Positions 53,667-63,490 of a DNA stretch of 64,000 nucleotides are shown here, in pieces; within the stretch, counting starts at the first letter, position 1, and the number at the start of each line of letters is the position of its first letter. The notes below the pieces were generated by a model. It was given only the letters and a program-made list of their open reading frames with translations, had not been told where the DNA came from and did not search any database. Position numbers and translations under genes: made by a program. The DNA comes from Flavobacteriales bacterium (GTDB taxonomy: Bacteria > Bacteroidota > Bacteroidia > Flavobacteriales_F > PHOS-HE28): assembly GCA_016715995.1 (NCBI GenBank), contig JADJXF010000017.1:62001-126000 (forward strand). Direction: 5' to 3'.

Positions 53667-54613
53667 CACGCGTGCATGCCCTTCCATTCCATCAAGGGCT
53701 CATTCAGCAGGGTGGCCACGCCCTCATCGATCCCCCATTCCGGCGCCCAACCGGTGGAGCGCTTGAGCTTGGCTACATCGGCCAGCAGATGCATGCGCTC
53801 CACCTTGCGCACCCGGGCCGGGTCCACCTCGATGGTGAGCTTCTCTCCCAGCTGTCGCTCGAAGGCCTGCACGATCTCCAGAACGCTGTACTCGATCCCG
53901 CGACCGATGTTGAACACCTCCAGGCCCCTCAGCCCTGCGCTCATCAGCGCCTCCATGGCGTTCGCCATGTCGCTCGTGTGGATGAAATCACGCTTGGGTT
54001 CCAGGTTGCCCAAGCGAAGCACCCGTTGTCCGGAACGGATCTGCCGTTGCACCTCCGGAATCAAGTGAGGGTTCGTCTCGCTGGGACCGAACGCATTAAA
54101 GAACCGACCCACAATAGTGGGAATACCAGTGCGCAAACAGAACTCACCGGCTATGCGCTCGGCTGCGAGCTTCGTGATGCCGTAGATATCCACCGGGCCG
54201 GTCGGATGATCCTCCGCCATCGGACCTTCGGCCACGGGATAAACAGCAGCGGTACTGGCCACGAAGACCTGCTTCACGCTGCTCGTCGCCGCGCAGGCAT
54301 CGAGCACATGAATGGTCCCGTTGATGTTGATGTCGGCAGCTTCCACAGGGTGCGCATTGCAGTACGGGATAAAGTGAATAGCGGCCAAGTGCAGCACCTG
54401 GGTAGGCGCCACCCTCCGGATACCGTCAAGCACCTTCTGCTTGTCGCGGATATCGATTCGCAAGAAGCGGTCATCATCCACTGGCGCCAATTCCCGACGC
54501 CCGAAACTAAGGTCATCGAGCACCCATATCTCCTTCTCCTTAGCGCGCAAGTGGAGGCCCAGCGCCGAGCCGATGAAGCCAGCCCCGCCGGTTATAAGGA
54601 CGCGTTCCGCCAT
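53666..54613 (-). CDS. NAD-dependent sugar epimerase (GalE-like)
   Basis: The 315-residue extended SDR has GGAGFIGSALGLHL, a catalytic region VASTAAVYPVAEG, and YxxxK in DIYGITKLAAER. FNAFGPSETNPHLIPEV is the usual pattern of UDP-glucose/UDP-GlcNAc 4-epimerases and related dehydratases. A TACTTTCG box ends four bases before the ATG. It is coupled to the GT4 gene, suggesting that it supplies that enzyme's donor sugar. Confidence 0.88.
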   Translation of the reverse strand: MAERVLITGGAGFIGSALGLHLRAKEKEIWVLDDLSFGRRELAPVDDDRFLRIDIRDKQKVLDGIRRVAPTQVLHLAAIHFIPYCNAHPVEAADININGTIHVLDACAATSSVKQVFVASTAAVYPVAEGPMAEDHPTGPVDIYGITKLAAERIAGEFCLRTGIPTIVGRFFNAFGPSETNPHLIPEVQRQIRSGQRVLRLGNLEPKRDFIHTSDMANAMEALMSAGLRGLEVFNIGRGIEYSVLEIVQAFERQLGEKLTIEVDPARVRKVERMHLLADVAKLKRSTGWAPEWGIDEGVATLLNEPLMEWKGMHA

Positions 54614-54617
54614 GGCG

Positions 54618-54625
54618 CGAAAGTA
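54618..54625 (-). promoter_or_regulatory. TAnnTTCG box four bases before the epimerase start
   Basis: On the minus strand the sequence reads TACTTTCG, a one-base variant of TAnnTTTG, with the same four-base spacing to the start seen elsewhere in the window. Confidence 0.4.
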
Positions 54626-54681
54626 GGCCGGACGCCGCGCTGCGGCCCTGCATCGGCCTTCTACATTCGCGGTCTCACCGC

Positions 54682-55617
54682 ATGAAGGTCAGCATCGTTC
54701 TCCCCTGCCACAACGCCGAAGGGCACCTGGAGCGATGCCTGAACAGCTTGTTCGAGCAGACCCATCGGCCGCTGGAGCTGATCGCCGTGGATGATGGAAG
54801 CACCGATGCCACCAAGACGCTTCTTGAAGCTGCCATGGCGCGTTGCCCCTACCCCATGCAGGTGCTGAGTCAGGCGAATGCCGGCGCGTGTGCGGCGCGC
54901 AATACGGGACTGCATGCCGCCAGAGGGGTCTTTGTCCAATTCATGGATGCGGACGACGAGCTGATGCCGATGAAAATCGCGCATCAAGTGTCCATTTGCG
55001 ACGCTGATGCTCGGCCAGATGCCATCGCTGGACGCGTGCGCACGCGTCTCGGGAATGGTGCCGAGGACCGACTCGACCGTCCATTCAGCTCGGAGGATTC
55101 GGATGAATGGCTTGCGCTGATGAGGCATCGGCTCGGGCGAACGTCATCCCTGCTGCTGGCGCGCGATGCAGTCCTTCGCGCAGGTGGCTGGGACATCCAG
55201 GCAATAAGCAGCCAGGAATATGAGTTGCTGTTCGCCATGCTCAAGCAAGGCGCGCGAGTCGTGCACGACAATGAGGCCTTGACGTTGATCCATCGGCGGT
55301 CAGGCAGCATCTCCATGGCCGATCCCGGCGCAAGTTGGAAGCGCTTCATCGACCTGCGTGTGAAGATCCTGCGGCATGTGGAACAGTTCTTTCCGGAGAG
55401 GGATCCGCAACCCTACAGGCAGGCATTGTTCGATGGCTTGAGAACCCTGCACGCGTTCAGCCCAAGTGAGGCAGAGCGCCTTTACCGTCAGGAATTCGCC
55501 ACCGGCTTCACACCCGGGCAGTCGCCTGCAACCGGTCGGTTCTACCTCCTCTTGCATCGCGCATTCGGATTCGCCTACGCCAATCGCATCCGACGCGGCC
55601 TCAGCGCCCTTGGATGA
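54682..55617 (+). CDS. Glycosyltransferase family 2, opposite orientation
   Basis: The 311-residue GT-A enzyme begins MKVSIVLPCHNAEGHLERCL, with ELIAVDDGSTDATK and the DxD-like FMDADDELM. Its middle and C-terminal parts (SQEYELLFAMLKQGARVV, RRSGSISMAD, FGFAYANRIRRGLSAL) closely match the minus-strand GT2 at 59404, so the two are paralogues. It is the only GT gene on the plus strand and overlaps the end of the convergent fusion gene by 17 bases. The function is inverting sugar transfer; the donor is unknown. Confidence 0.9.
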   Translation: MKVSIVLPCHNAEGHLERCLNSLFEQTHRPLELIAVDDGSTDATKTLLEAAMARCPYPMQVLSQANAGACAARNTGLHAARGVFVQFMDADDELMPMKIAHQVSICDADARPDAIAGRVRTRLGNGAEDRLDRPFSSEDSDEWLALMRHRLGRTSSLLLARDAVLRAGGWDIQAISSQEYELLFAMLKQGARVVHDNEALTLIHRRSGSISMADPGASWKRFIDLRVKILRHVEQFFPERDPQPYRQALFDGLRTLHAFSPSEAERLYRQEFATGFTPGQSPATGRFYLLLHRAFGFAYANRIRRGLSALG

Positions 55618-57753
55618 TCAGCCGGAAAAGGAGAAGATTGACTCCCGGCAGACGGAACGGCAGCAGATTGTACCAGCGTGTGAGCCGCAGGAGCCACCAT
55701 TTGTAGGCGGGCAATGCTGCGCGCAGAGCCGGAGCGAAGAGCACCTCCTCCAGTTCAGCGAGGGTACCTCTGTTGATGCGACCCAGCTTGGCGTAAAGCA
55801 GCATCTGCAAATAGGTGCGATGGATAATGCCGAGCAGCATGCTACGACGACGCAGACGCGCCGCATCGTCGCTGAACTTGGTGCAGTATAGAACTGCTGA
55901 GGCGGCGAAGCTCGATAGCAGGCGCTGCGGATCGATGACCTTGCGCTCCTCGGCGATGCGGTAGTGGCAGTCCGGTTCGGTATCGTGCATGCGGAACCGG
56001 ACACCCGGAGACAGCAAGGCGCGCGTATGCATCTCAACGTCCTGGTGCCGACTGAACGCCTCATCGAAGCCGCCGATCTGCTGAAGGAACGCGCGGTCCC
56101 AGATCGGTTGCATGGTTTGCCATGGCAGCCTGTGCATGAAGAAATCCGATAGTGGATCGCGTGAGAACGGCACCCAGCGCTGCCCATGATCGCCCGGACG
56201 GACCCGGAACACCTCCATCGTGGACACCGAGAACTGCAGCCCGCTCCCCTCCATCATGGCCAAGCGCCGCTCCAGGCAGTGCGGAGCCAGCAGGTCATCC
56301 GCATCAAGGAAGATGATGCACTGGCCACGGGCACGGGCGATGCCCAGGTTGCGGCAATGGTTCGCGCCGTGGTTGGTAGGCAAAGCGGTCACGGAGATTC
56401 GGCCATCAACCGCGGCGAAGGATCGCAGCAGGTCCACGGTACCATCAGTGGAGGCATCATCCACCAGAATCAGTTCCACCGGGGATCAGTCTGCGCCAGC
56501 ACGGAATTCACCATGTCGCCAATGAAGCCGATCTTGTTGTAGCTCGGGACAATGATGGACACGGACGGCACTCCAACCTGCAGCTTTGCGAAAGGCGAGG
56601 GCTGGGGAAAGACAGGTTCACGCGCCATGCAAGCCTTCACCAGCTGATAGTTCGCATCAAAAGCCTCCTTGGTGAATCGATCACGCGCGAATGCCATCAA
56701 CCGTTCTACCTCAACCGGATCAGGCTTCTTCAGCGCGAGCGAATCGCCATCCGCCAGGACCTGACCCAGGTCATCGGCCCTTACCATCTCGCTGAAATCG
56801 CCGACGCGCGATGAGATGGCCACTGGCAGCCCCGCGCTCAGGTACTCAGCGAACTTGGTGGGTGATGCGACCTGATTGGTCACACGATCCTCGCGCAGGA
56901 GCAGTCCGATGTCGCAATCCTGCAACAGGCCACGCACCTTCTGGTGGGGCACCCAGCGACGCGCGACCTGGGACGGAAAGCGGCCATGGAGCCGATCAAT
57001 TACAGGATGCTCCGAACTCAGGAAGAGCATCCGTCTGCCCGCATCGGCCTGAAGCCAAGGAGTGACGATGCCCTCGGCCAACTCCAACGACTGCCAACCG
57101 ACGACGGTACCCGAGTAAACCAGAACCGTGTCCTCCTGCTGCCAGCCCAGCTCCTTGCGAAGTCCGTTCTGATGTCGCGCTGGAAGCGTTTCAACGCTCC
57201 TTCCAAGCGTGCATGGAATCACCACCTGACGACTTGCAGCGTATCCGAGATGGCTCCGCCAATGCGCCACCAATGCGTGGCTCACAGCCATGCGCAGGTC
57301 GGCGCCTTGAACAACCTCGCGCTCCAGCGCCACGCACTCGGCGATAAGCCGGTCATCGTCCACCACGCGATACTCCTGCCACTCGGCACCATAGGCGGCC
57401 CGCGCATCGAAGCATACCTGATGCACCAAACCCTTTTCCCGCATGCGCACCGCAAGCGCAGTAGCGAAGATCCCACGGCCAACGATTCCCGTTGGACGGA
57501 GAAGACGACACATCAGCCAAAGCCAGATCCAGTTCACCCGCCAATTGTGCTGACGTGGAACCATCGGCAGCACGATGGCCCCTGGGTGCCGCTCCCGAAT
57601 GAGCCTGCGCGAGCGGAGGTAGCCCCGCAGGGAGATCAGTGCCACCAAGCGTACCCGATCCCCGCCCAGCGCATTCAGGTGGTCCACCACGTCGGTGACC
57701 TGGCTCCAATAGACGCCGCTCGGCTGGTCGTTGTAGGTGAGGTAGATGATCAC
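55601..57753 (-). pseudogene. GT4-GT2 fusion glycosyltransferase, frame broken at 56481-56484
   Basis: The first frame (57753 to 56470) encodes a GT4-like domain of about 390 residues (LVYSGTVVGWQSLELAEGIV, and TNQVASPTKFAEYLSAGLPV) and then, without a stop, the start of a GT2 domain (VGVPSVSIIVPSYNKIGFI, then VNSVLAQTDP). The second frame (56479 to 55601) continues the GT2: ELILVDDASTDGTVDLL, CIIFLDADDLLAP. The frames join if the run of four C residues (minus strand) at 56481-56484 is five, which gives PPVELILVDD and a protein of about 717 residues with both domains. If the break is real, only the GT4 part is made intact. An assembly error at this homopolymer is likely. Its start overlaps the wecB stop by four bases. 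Confidence 0.82.
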
Positions 57754-58841
57754 AGCACGCGGTGCAGGACGTCAATAACGCGCTCCGTGGCATGCCCGTC
57801 CCACAAGTGCGGAATACGCCCGGGTTTATACTGGCCGCTTTCAATCTGTTCGATGGCCGATGAAACCGCCTCAAGGTCAAACGTGATGAGCGTGTTGGTG
57901 CCTTCCGTCACGGTGATGGGCCGCTCCGTGCTCGGCCTCAATGTCAGGCAAGGGATACGTCGGAAGGTGGTCTCCTCCTGCACGCCGCCACTGTCGGTAA
58001 TCACCAACGCGCTTGTGGCTACAAGGTGCTGGAACGCGAAATAGTCCAGCGGCTCACTGAGCGTCACATTCGGAATACCCTCAAGACGTCCGGCGAGGCC
58101 ATGCTGTTGCAAACTGCGTTTGGTGCGCGGATGGACGGGGAAGATCACAGGGCGCTTCTGAGCGACCAACTGAATGAGGTCAACAACGCGCGCAAGGGGC
58201 CCTGCTTGGTCGACGTTGTTCGGCCGATGGATGGTTACTAGGGCATGGCCACCAGCGCCCAAGCCGAGTTCATCCAGCACATTCGATTCCTGGATCCGTG
58301 GATCGAAGGCCACCAAGGTGTCAATCATGGTGTTCCCCACCATGTGGATGCAATTCTCTCCCATCCCCTCCCGCAGCAGATTCTCACGACCACTCGGCTC
58401 CGTAACCAAGCCATGCCGCGCGATCCGATCAGTAAGGATGCGGTTCACCTCCTCGGGCATGCCCATGTCGCCACTTCGAAGGCCGCTCTCCAGATGAACC
58501 AGCGGAAGCCCAAGCTTGTTGGCTGCGATGGCGCCGGCAAGCGTGCTATCCACATCGCCCACCACCATCACGGCATCGGGACGCTGCTCCCGCATCACAG
58601 GTTCCAAGGCGATGATCAAGTGGCCCATCCTCGCGGCAGGCGTACCATCGGGCACCGCCAATGAGAAATCAGGCTCAAGGCCAAACTGCTTGAAGAAGAC
58701 CGTGCTCATTCGATCGTCGGTGTGCTGGCCGGTGTGAACCAGGCTGACCGCGATGCCACCATGGGCGTGCGCCACCTGCTTCAGGCGCGTCACCTTCATG
58801 AAGTTGGGGCGTGTGCCCACCACGACCAGGACCTCCTTCAT
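57750..58841 (-). CDS. wecB: UDP-N-acetylglucosamine 2-epimerase (non-hydrolysing)
   Basis: This enzyme interconverts UDP-GlcNAc and UDP-ManNAc for surface glycans. The 363-residue protein has GTRPNFMKVTRLKQV, HTGQHTDDRMS, VVGDVDSTLAGAIAANKLGL, VHLESGLRSGDMGMPEEVNR, VTIHRPNNVDQ and ITDSGGVQEETTFRRIPCLT, all typical. It overlaps its neighbours by four bases on both sides, so translation of the operon is tightly linked. A ManNAc dehydrogenase (wecC) is not in the window. Confidence 0.95.
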   Translation of the reverse strand: MKEVLVVVGTRPNFMKVTRLKQVAHAHGGIAVSLVHTGQHTDDRMSTVFFKQFGLEPDFSLAVPDGTPAARMGHLIIALEPVMREQRPDAVMVVGDVDSTLAGAIAANKLGLPLVHLESGLRSGDMGMPEEVNRILTDRIARHGLVTEPSGRENLLREGMGENCIHMVGNTMIDTLVAFDPRIQESNVLDELGLGAGGHALVTIHRPNNVDQAGPLARVVDLIQLVAQKRPVIFPVHPRTKRSLQQHGLAGRLEGIPNVTLSEPLDYFAFQHLVATSALVITDSGGVQEETTFRRIPCLTLRPSTERPITVTEGTNTLITFDLEAVSSAIEQIESGQYKPGRIPHLWDGHATERVIDVLHRVL

Positions 58842-59407
58842 GCCTTGGTGCGGGTTGCGATGATGTACTCGTCGCTCGGTGTATCGCTGATCATTCGCGC
58901 CGGGGCCCCGGCAATCGTCATGCGACCCTCCGGGAATGATCCGTTCACCACGGCATTCGCACCCACCACCATGTTGGGTCCAAGCACCACGTCACCGTAA
59001 ATCTTCGCACCGGGGCCGATGTAGCAGTTGTCCCCGATTCGCGGAGCTTGCTCGGGCGGTGGCCCCGGACGTGTGCCGATGACCACATCGATGTGGAGAC
59101 GGCAATTGGCGCCGATGCGTGCATCGGGATGCACGATGACCGTGCCACGATGCGCAATGGAAAGCCCAGGTCCGAAGGTGTTTAGGGGGATCTCGAAACC
59201 GCAACGCACTGATTGCCGGTGCAGGCGCCATGACCAGTACTTGCGAATCGGCGCAAAGGCATGGGTGTTGACCAGGAACTCGACACGTCGCAGCAGGCGC
59301 TGGAAGATCCACACCTCATCGTATGCTCTCGGCCGGAGCCCGGAGCGTCGCAAACCGATACGATCCGCCTCGAAATAGCGCCTCAGGTCCTCCCTGGTCT
59401 GGATCAT
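58838..59407 (-). CDS. Serine O-acetyltransferase-like hexapeptide protein
   Basis: The 189-residue protein resembles CysE/colanic-acid acetyltransferases: an N-terminal helical part (RRYFEADRIGLRRSGLRPR) followed by a left-handed beta-helix (GLSIAHRGTVIVHPDARIGA, CRLHIDVVIGTRPG, GDNCYIGPGAKIYGDVVLG) with a catalytic His in the IAHRG turn. In polysaccharide loci such proteins usually O-acetylate a sugar or carry a serine-linked modification. The context favours glycan acetylation over cysteine biosynthesis. Confidence 0.85.
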   Translation of the reverse strand: MIQTREDLRRYFEADRIGLRRSGLRPRAYDEVWIFQRLLRRVEFLVNTHAFAPIRKYWSWRLHRQSVRCGFEIPLNTFGPGLSIAHRGTVIVHPDARIGANCRLHIDVVIGTRPGPPPEQAPRIGDNCYIGPGAKIYGDVVLGPNMVVGANAVVNGSFPEGRMTIAGAPARMISDTPSDEYIIATRTKA

Positions 59408-60402
59408 TGCTTCCTCATAGTGGCCATGAGAGCCGACAGCCCTTGCGCCACGCGGAAGCCAAAGTACCGATACACCTGCACATAGGCCCGTGTGGTGGCC
59501 GGGCTCACTTCGGGCATGAAATCCCCGGGGAGAAGTCGATCGAAGGCCTCGAAAGCCGCGCGCCGGTCATGCCGGGCCAGGTCGCGGATGACCATGAAGA
59601 GGTATTGATCCGCTACGCGGATGACGGCCGCATACCGCTGCGGATCCGACCTGCGCAGGTGTTCACGAATGGCTGTCCGCAGGTCCAGGTAGCGCAACCA
59701 ATTGTCGCGAAGGGCAGTTCGGCTAATGGAACCGGTGCTACGCTTCAGGACCTCAGCACCCAATTCTTTGTCGACCGCCACTCTTGCATCGCCCTTGAGG
59801 AGTCGGAACATCAGCTCGTAATCCTGGCTGCTTCGTGCGGCTTCATCCCATCCCCCTACGGCATCGATGGCGGACCGCCGGAAGAGGTTAGCGCAGGTGG
59901 CGCCGAGACGAGTCCGCACCAAGGCCTCCCAAGGCTCGCCGGGCCAGGGCACAACCATCTCCGGTGCCAGACCATTCTCATGCTTCACTCGATAGGCACC
60001 TGCCAGAAGGTCGGCACCCTTCTGCTCCATGATTGCGCGTTGACGGGGGATCTTCCCAGGCAAGAGCACGTCGTCCGCATCGAGGAATTGCACGTAAGCG
60101 CCGGTGGTGGCTGCCAGTCCGGCGTTGCGTGCAACGCAGGCGCCGCGGTTGGGCTGAGCGATGACACGCAAGCGCCCGCCCGATTCCTGTTCGATGCGAT
60201 GCAGGACCGCCAAGGTGCCGTCCGTGCTGCCATCGTCAACCGCAACGAGTTCAACTTCGTCCCCTTGGCCATGAAGCGCTGAACGGATTGCACCCTCGAC
60301 CAAATGCGCCACATTGAAGCACGGCACGATCACAGAGACATTGGCTCTCTCCGAATCCGCTGCCACCAATGGATTCACCGATGAGTTCTCACTCTGGGTC
60401 AT
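59404..60402 (-). CDS. Glycosyltransferase family 2
   Basis: The ATG 60402 start (GTG 60423 is an alternative) leads into VSVIVPCFNVAHLVEGAIRS, ELVAVDDGSTDGTLAVL and YVQFLDADDVLLPGKI. The protein is paralogous to the plus-strand GT2 at 54682: SQDYELMFRLLKGDARVAVD, KRSTGSIS and YFGFRVAQGLSALM align closely. It overlaps the acetyltransferase gene by four bases and the next GT2 by 14. It is an inverting GT-A enzyme with unknown specificity. Confidence 0.9.
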   Translation of the reverse strand: MTQSENSSVNPLVAADSERANVSVIVPCFNVAHLVEGAIRSALHGQGDEVELVAVDDGSTDGTLAVLHRIEQESGGRLRVIAQPNRGACVARNAGLAATTGAYVQFLDADDVLLPGKIPRQRAIMEQKGADLLAGAYRVKHENGLAPEMVVPWPGEPWEALVRTRLGATCANLFRRSAIDAVGGWDEAARSSQDYELMFRLLKGDARVAVDKELGAEVLKRSTGSISRTALRDNWLRYLDLRTAIREHLRRSDPQRYAAVIRVADQYLFMVIRDLARHDRRAAFEAFDRLLPGDFMPEVSPATTRAYVQVYRYFGFRVAQGLSALMATMRKQ

Positions 60403-61399
60403 CGTTCGCGTAGCGATTGCCACGAATCAGGGATGAGATGGCATAGCGCGCCTTGGCCAACGAAGGCCGATGGTCCTTCAGAAGGTATGCCAGCATCATT
60501 CCCCGGCCGAACCGGGGCATGTGGTAGCACAGCTCGTCCCAAGCCTGGTCAAGGCGAGCATTCAGAGCCCTCTCATCGAATCGTCCAGTTCGCGCGGCTT
60601 CCTCACGTAACCGGCCCAACCAACGTTTGAACGCTGCGACATCCTCATGCGACAAGGGCCTATCGAACTCCTTGAGCACTGCGAAGGCCTGCGGGAGCTC
60701 CTCGTCCGGAAGTGGCACCCCAAAATGCGCGAATGAATGTCGGAGCAAAAAGGTCAAATCAGCCTTCCGGTCACGGCCTGCCTTGCTGTTCTGTGGGCCG
60801 ATTCGATATAGAGTGAGCGGTTCGGCCAGATTCGCCAGCCGCGTGGCTTCCGAGAGCCGTAATTGCACCAGCCAATCCTCGCCCCAACGTGGCATGTCTG
60901 TGGCGAAGCGGATACCGGATTGAAGAAGGACGTGGCGACGGAAGATCGACGTTGGCTGATGAACTGCGACTCCAAAGAGCAATTCCACCTTGCACGCCTC
61001 GTGGACCAACGGCCTTGAACGAATCGCATCTGGCCGATGGAGCAAGCTGATGGCTCCGCCTGAAAGGCCCACCTCAGTGCGGGTGTCCATGAACCTCACT
61101 TGCTTGTGAAAGCGTCCCGCCAAGCAGACATCATCCGCATCCACCCGGATGATGTACTCGCCAATCGACGTATCCACACCCAGTTGCATCGCCCCTGCTG
61201 GTCCGAGGTTCCGCTCGGAACGGATGATCTTCAAGCGCATGTCATCAATGCCCTGGAGGATTGCCAGGCTTTCATCGGTGCTGCAGTCATCCACCGCGAT
61301 CAACTCAAACTCCCGGAAGTCCTGTGCGCGGATGCTATCCAGGCATTCCCGCAGGAAGGGCGCCTTGTTGTACACAGGGAGCACCACGCTGGCCTTCAT
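60389..61399 (-). CDS. Glycosyltransferase family 2
   Basis: The ATG 61399 start (MKASVVLPVYNKAPFLRECL) overlaps the upstream gene's stop by four bases. Motifs: IRAQDFREFELIAVDDCSTD, GEYIIRVDADDVCLAGRF and WGEDWLVQLRLSEA. Its C-terminal part is helical, with no membrane segments, so the enzyme is probably cytosolic or peripheral. Sugar specificity cannot be read. A longer start to 61444 is possible but lies inside the upstream gene. Confidence 0.9.
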   Translation of the reverse strand: MKASVVLPVYNKAPFLRECLDSIRAQDFREFELIAVDDCSTDESLAILQGIDDMRLKIIRSERNLGPAGAMQLGVDTSIGEYIIRVDADDVCLAGRFHKQVRFMDTRTEVGLSGGAISLLHRPDAIRSRPLVHEACKVELLFGVAVHQPTSIFRRHVLLQSGIRFATDMPRWGEDWLVQLRLSEATRLANLAEPLTLYRIGPQNSKAGRDRKADLTFLLRHSFAHFGVPLPDEELPQAFAVLKEFDRPLSHEDVAAFKRWLGRLREEAARTGRFDERALNARLDQAWDELCYHMPRFGRGMMLAYLLKDHRPSLAKARYAISSLIRGNRYANDDPE

Positions 61400-62424
61400 C
61401 GGAACAAGTGCTTCAACTTGCGTCGAACCCGGTACAAATCCCAAGAGCCCAGGCCGATTCTGGATTTCACATCCGCGATTCGTTCGCCGTGCAGCGGGTC
61501 ACGTTCGAAAAGCTCGATTCCCAGCCACGCCAGGAGCGCCTTCATCCGCTCGAATTCAACCCGATGATGAACGCCGCGATCCCATTTGAGCAGGAAGTGC
61601 ACCACCATGTCCCTAACACGGTCGCCCTGCCCTTCAGCCATAGGCACCGGCCGGATTCCTGCTGGCCAGTGGTACCCAATGCGCAGAATGTCCGCCAAGG
61701 TCGTTTCGCCCACCGCTAAGCACAGTCCATGCAGCACTCCAGCCTGCTCATGGCGGAATCGCTCACGGGCTACGCCGGTCTTGCTTTCCGGATGAATCCT
61801 GAACTCGGCCAGTGGCCTGTCGACGACGCGCAATCCGGTACCACCGGTGAGGAACATGAAGCGGTACCAGAGTTCCAGATCCATCACGAAATGCAGCGCT
61901 GGATCCAGTCCGCCCAACCGCCGCACCAACGAGGTCCGGTAGAACGTCGATTGCTGGTTGATTCGCGGCTCGATGAAAAGTGAACGGATGTCGGATGGGT
62001 CATTCGACGATGCCGGTGACACGTCGCCATCCACCACCATGCGCACCCCTTCGAAAACCTGTAGGTCTGGATCGGCGGCAAAGGCCTCCGCCACTTCCTC
62101 CAGCGCACCAGGTAGCAGGCGGTCATCGCTGTTCAACCAACCGAAGATCTCTCCCGTCGCATGGGACAGGCCTTTATTCAGCGCGTCGCTCTGACCATGG
62201 TCCGCTTCGCTGCACCACCAAGCCAGACTATCCGCACGGGACTCGATGATCGCCTTGGATCCATCCGTGCTGCCGCCATCGACCACCAGATGCTCCACAT
62301 CCACGCCCGATTGCGCCCGCACGGAAGACAGGCATTCCTCCAGGAAGCGCGCCTGCTGGAAGCTCGGTGTCACCAGGGATACTCTCTGTCGAGGATTGAT
62401 GCCCTGGACGCGATTGGATGGCAT
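61396..62424 (-). CDS. Glycosyltransferase family 2
   Basis: The 342-residue protein begins MPSNRVQGINPRQRVSLVTP and has SFQQARFLEECLSSVRAQSG, HLVVDGGSTDGSKAIIE and TGEIFGWLNSDDRLLPGALE, the variant GT2 pattern with LNSDD in place of DADD that is usual in this subgroup. A TAATTTCG box ends four bases before the ATG, so this may be the first gene of a transcript with the downstream GT2 genes and wecB. Confidence 0.9.
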   Translation of the reverse strand: MPSNRVQGINPRQRVSLVTPSFQQARFLEECLSSVRAQSGVDVEHLVVDGGSTDGSKAIIESRADSLAWWCSEADHGQSDALNKGLSHATGEIFGWLNSDDRLLPGALEEVAEAFAADPDLQVFEGVRMVVDGDVSPASSNDPSDIRSLFIEPRINQQSTFYRTSLVRRLGGLDPALHFVMDLELWYRFMFLTGGTGLRVVDRPLAEFRIHPESKTGVARERFRHEQAGVLHGLCLAVGETTLADILRIGYHWPAGIRPVPMAEGQGDRVRDMVVHFLLKWDRGVHHRVEFERMKALLAWLGIELFERDPLHGERIADVKSRIGLGSWDLYRVRRKLKHLFR

Positions 62425-62428
62425 AGGC

Positions 62429-62436
62429 CGAAATTA
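62429..62436 (-). promoter_or_regulatory. TAnnTTCG box four bases before a GT2 start
   Basis: On the minus strand the sequence reads TAATTTCG, with GCCT then the ATG at 62424. It overlaps the stop codon of the upstream GT2 gene, so an internal operon promoter is possible. Confidence 0.4.
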
Positions 62437-63465
62437 GGCGGATGCCCGTTTGCGGTTCGGCGATCGAAGAGCGTGCTTGATCAAATAGAGCAGATGAGGA
62501 AGCCGGATCGGCCACCAGGAGAACACATGCAACAGCGCCGCTGCCCTGTCCGTATCCGGTAGCACATAGAACAAATGGTCCCAGTAGCCACGTGCTATCC
62601 GACGGAAGGCGAGGTCGTCCGCGAAGCCGATTGAACGATTCCAGCGCACCAGCTTGTCCAGCCAGCGGCGAAGATCGCGTACGGCACCAGCGTTCGGTGG
62701 TCGAACGAACAAGCGATGCAGCATGATGTGGTTCTCGACTTCCCTCGCGGTGGCTGCTATGCCCAGCATATCGAAGACCTTGCTCTGGATGAGCAGCTTG
62801 TCTGCGACGGGATCCCGGCCGTGGCGCACATTCCCATCATGGATGCGATAACGTGTGAGCGGTTCCTGAAGATTGGCGAAGCGCCCGAATCGCGACAGGG
62901 AGACCTGCACGAGGTAGTCCATTCCGGGTACGCGCCATTGCTCATCGCATCGGACCCCGTGCCTCTCCATCACGGAACGTCGGAACATCGCTGAACCATA
63001 AAGCAGTGGGTCCTCGAATATGAGGCGTGCCCGGCATTCACGGTCGCTTTCCGGCCATCGTGCGATGTGTCCGCCGCGCCCGATGATTTGAGCCGCCGTG
63101 CCGCAGGCCACGACTTCGTGATGAGCCTGCATGAACGCGACCTGGAGTTCCAGCCGCTCAGGCTCCATCAGGTCGTCCGCATCGAGTATGGCCATGTACT
63201 CACCGCGCGCAGCGGCGAATCCACGATTGGCAGCCGCTGCCCGACCCGTATTCGAGGCGGACCGAAACAACCGGACCCGCGAGTCACCTAAGCCTGCCAG
63301 GCGCTCAGGCCCGTCATCGGTGCTTCCGTCATCGATTACGAGCACCTCGAAGTCCGTGAACGTGCTTCCGAGCACGCTCTTAAGCGCTTCTTCAACGAAC
63401 TCCGCCTTGTTATAGAGCGTGATAATGACCGAGACCACCGGGGAAGATGTGGCGTGCTCATTCAT
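62434..63465 (-). CDS. Glycosyltransferase family 2
   Basis: The ATG 63465 start (MNEHATSSPVVSVIITLYNK) is preferred; ATG 63486 is an alternative. Motifs: SVIITLYNKAEFVEEALKSV, FEVLVIDDGSTDDGPERLAG, YMAILDADDLMEPERL. It continues with WRVPGMDYLVQVSLSRFGRF and a C-terminal helical region. It is a cytoplasmic inverting GT-A enzyme with unknown donor and acceptor. Confidence 0.9.
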   Translation of the reverse strand: MNEHATSSPVVSVIITLYNKAEFVEEALKSVLGSTFTDFEVLVIDDGSTDDGPERLAGLGDSRVRLFRSASNTGRAAAANRGFAAARGEYMAILDADDLMEPERLELQVAFMQAHHEVVACGTAAQIIGRGGHIARWPESDRECRARLIFEDPLLYGSAMFRRSVMERHGVRCDEQWRVPGMDYLVQVSLSRFGRFANLQEPLTRYRIHDGNVRHGRDPVADKLLIQSKVFDMLGIAATAREVENHIMLHRLFVRPPNAGAVRDLRRWLDKLVRWNRSIGFADDLAFRRIARGYWDHLFYVLPDTDRAAALLHVFSWWPIRLPHLLYLIKHALRSPNRKRASA

Positions 63466-63490
63466 GACCCGGTTCAATGCGTTCACGGGT

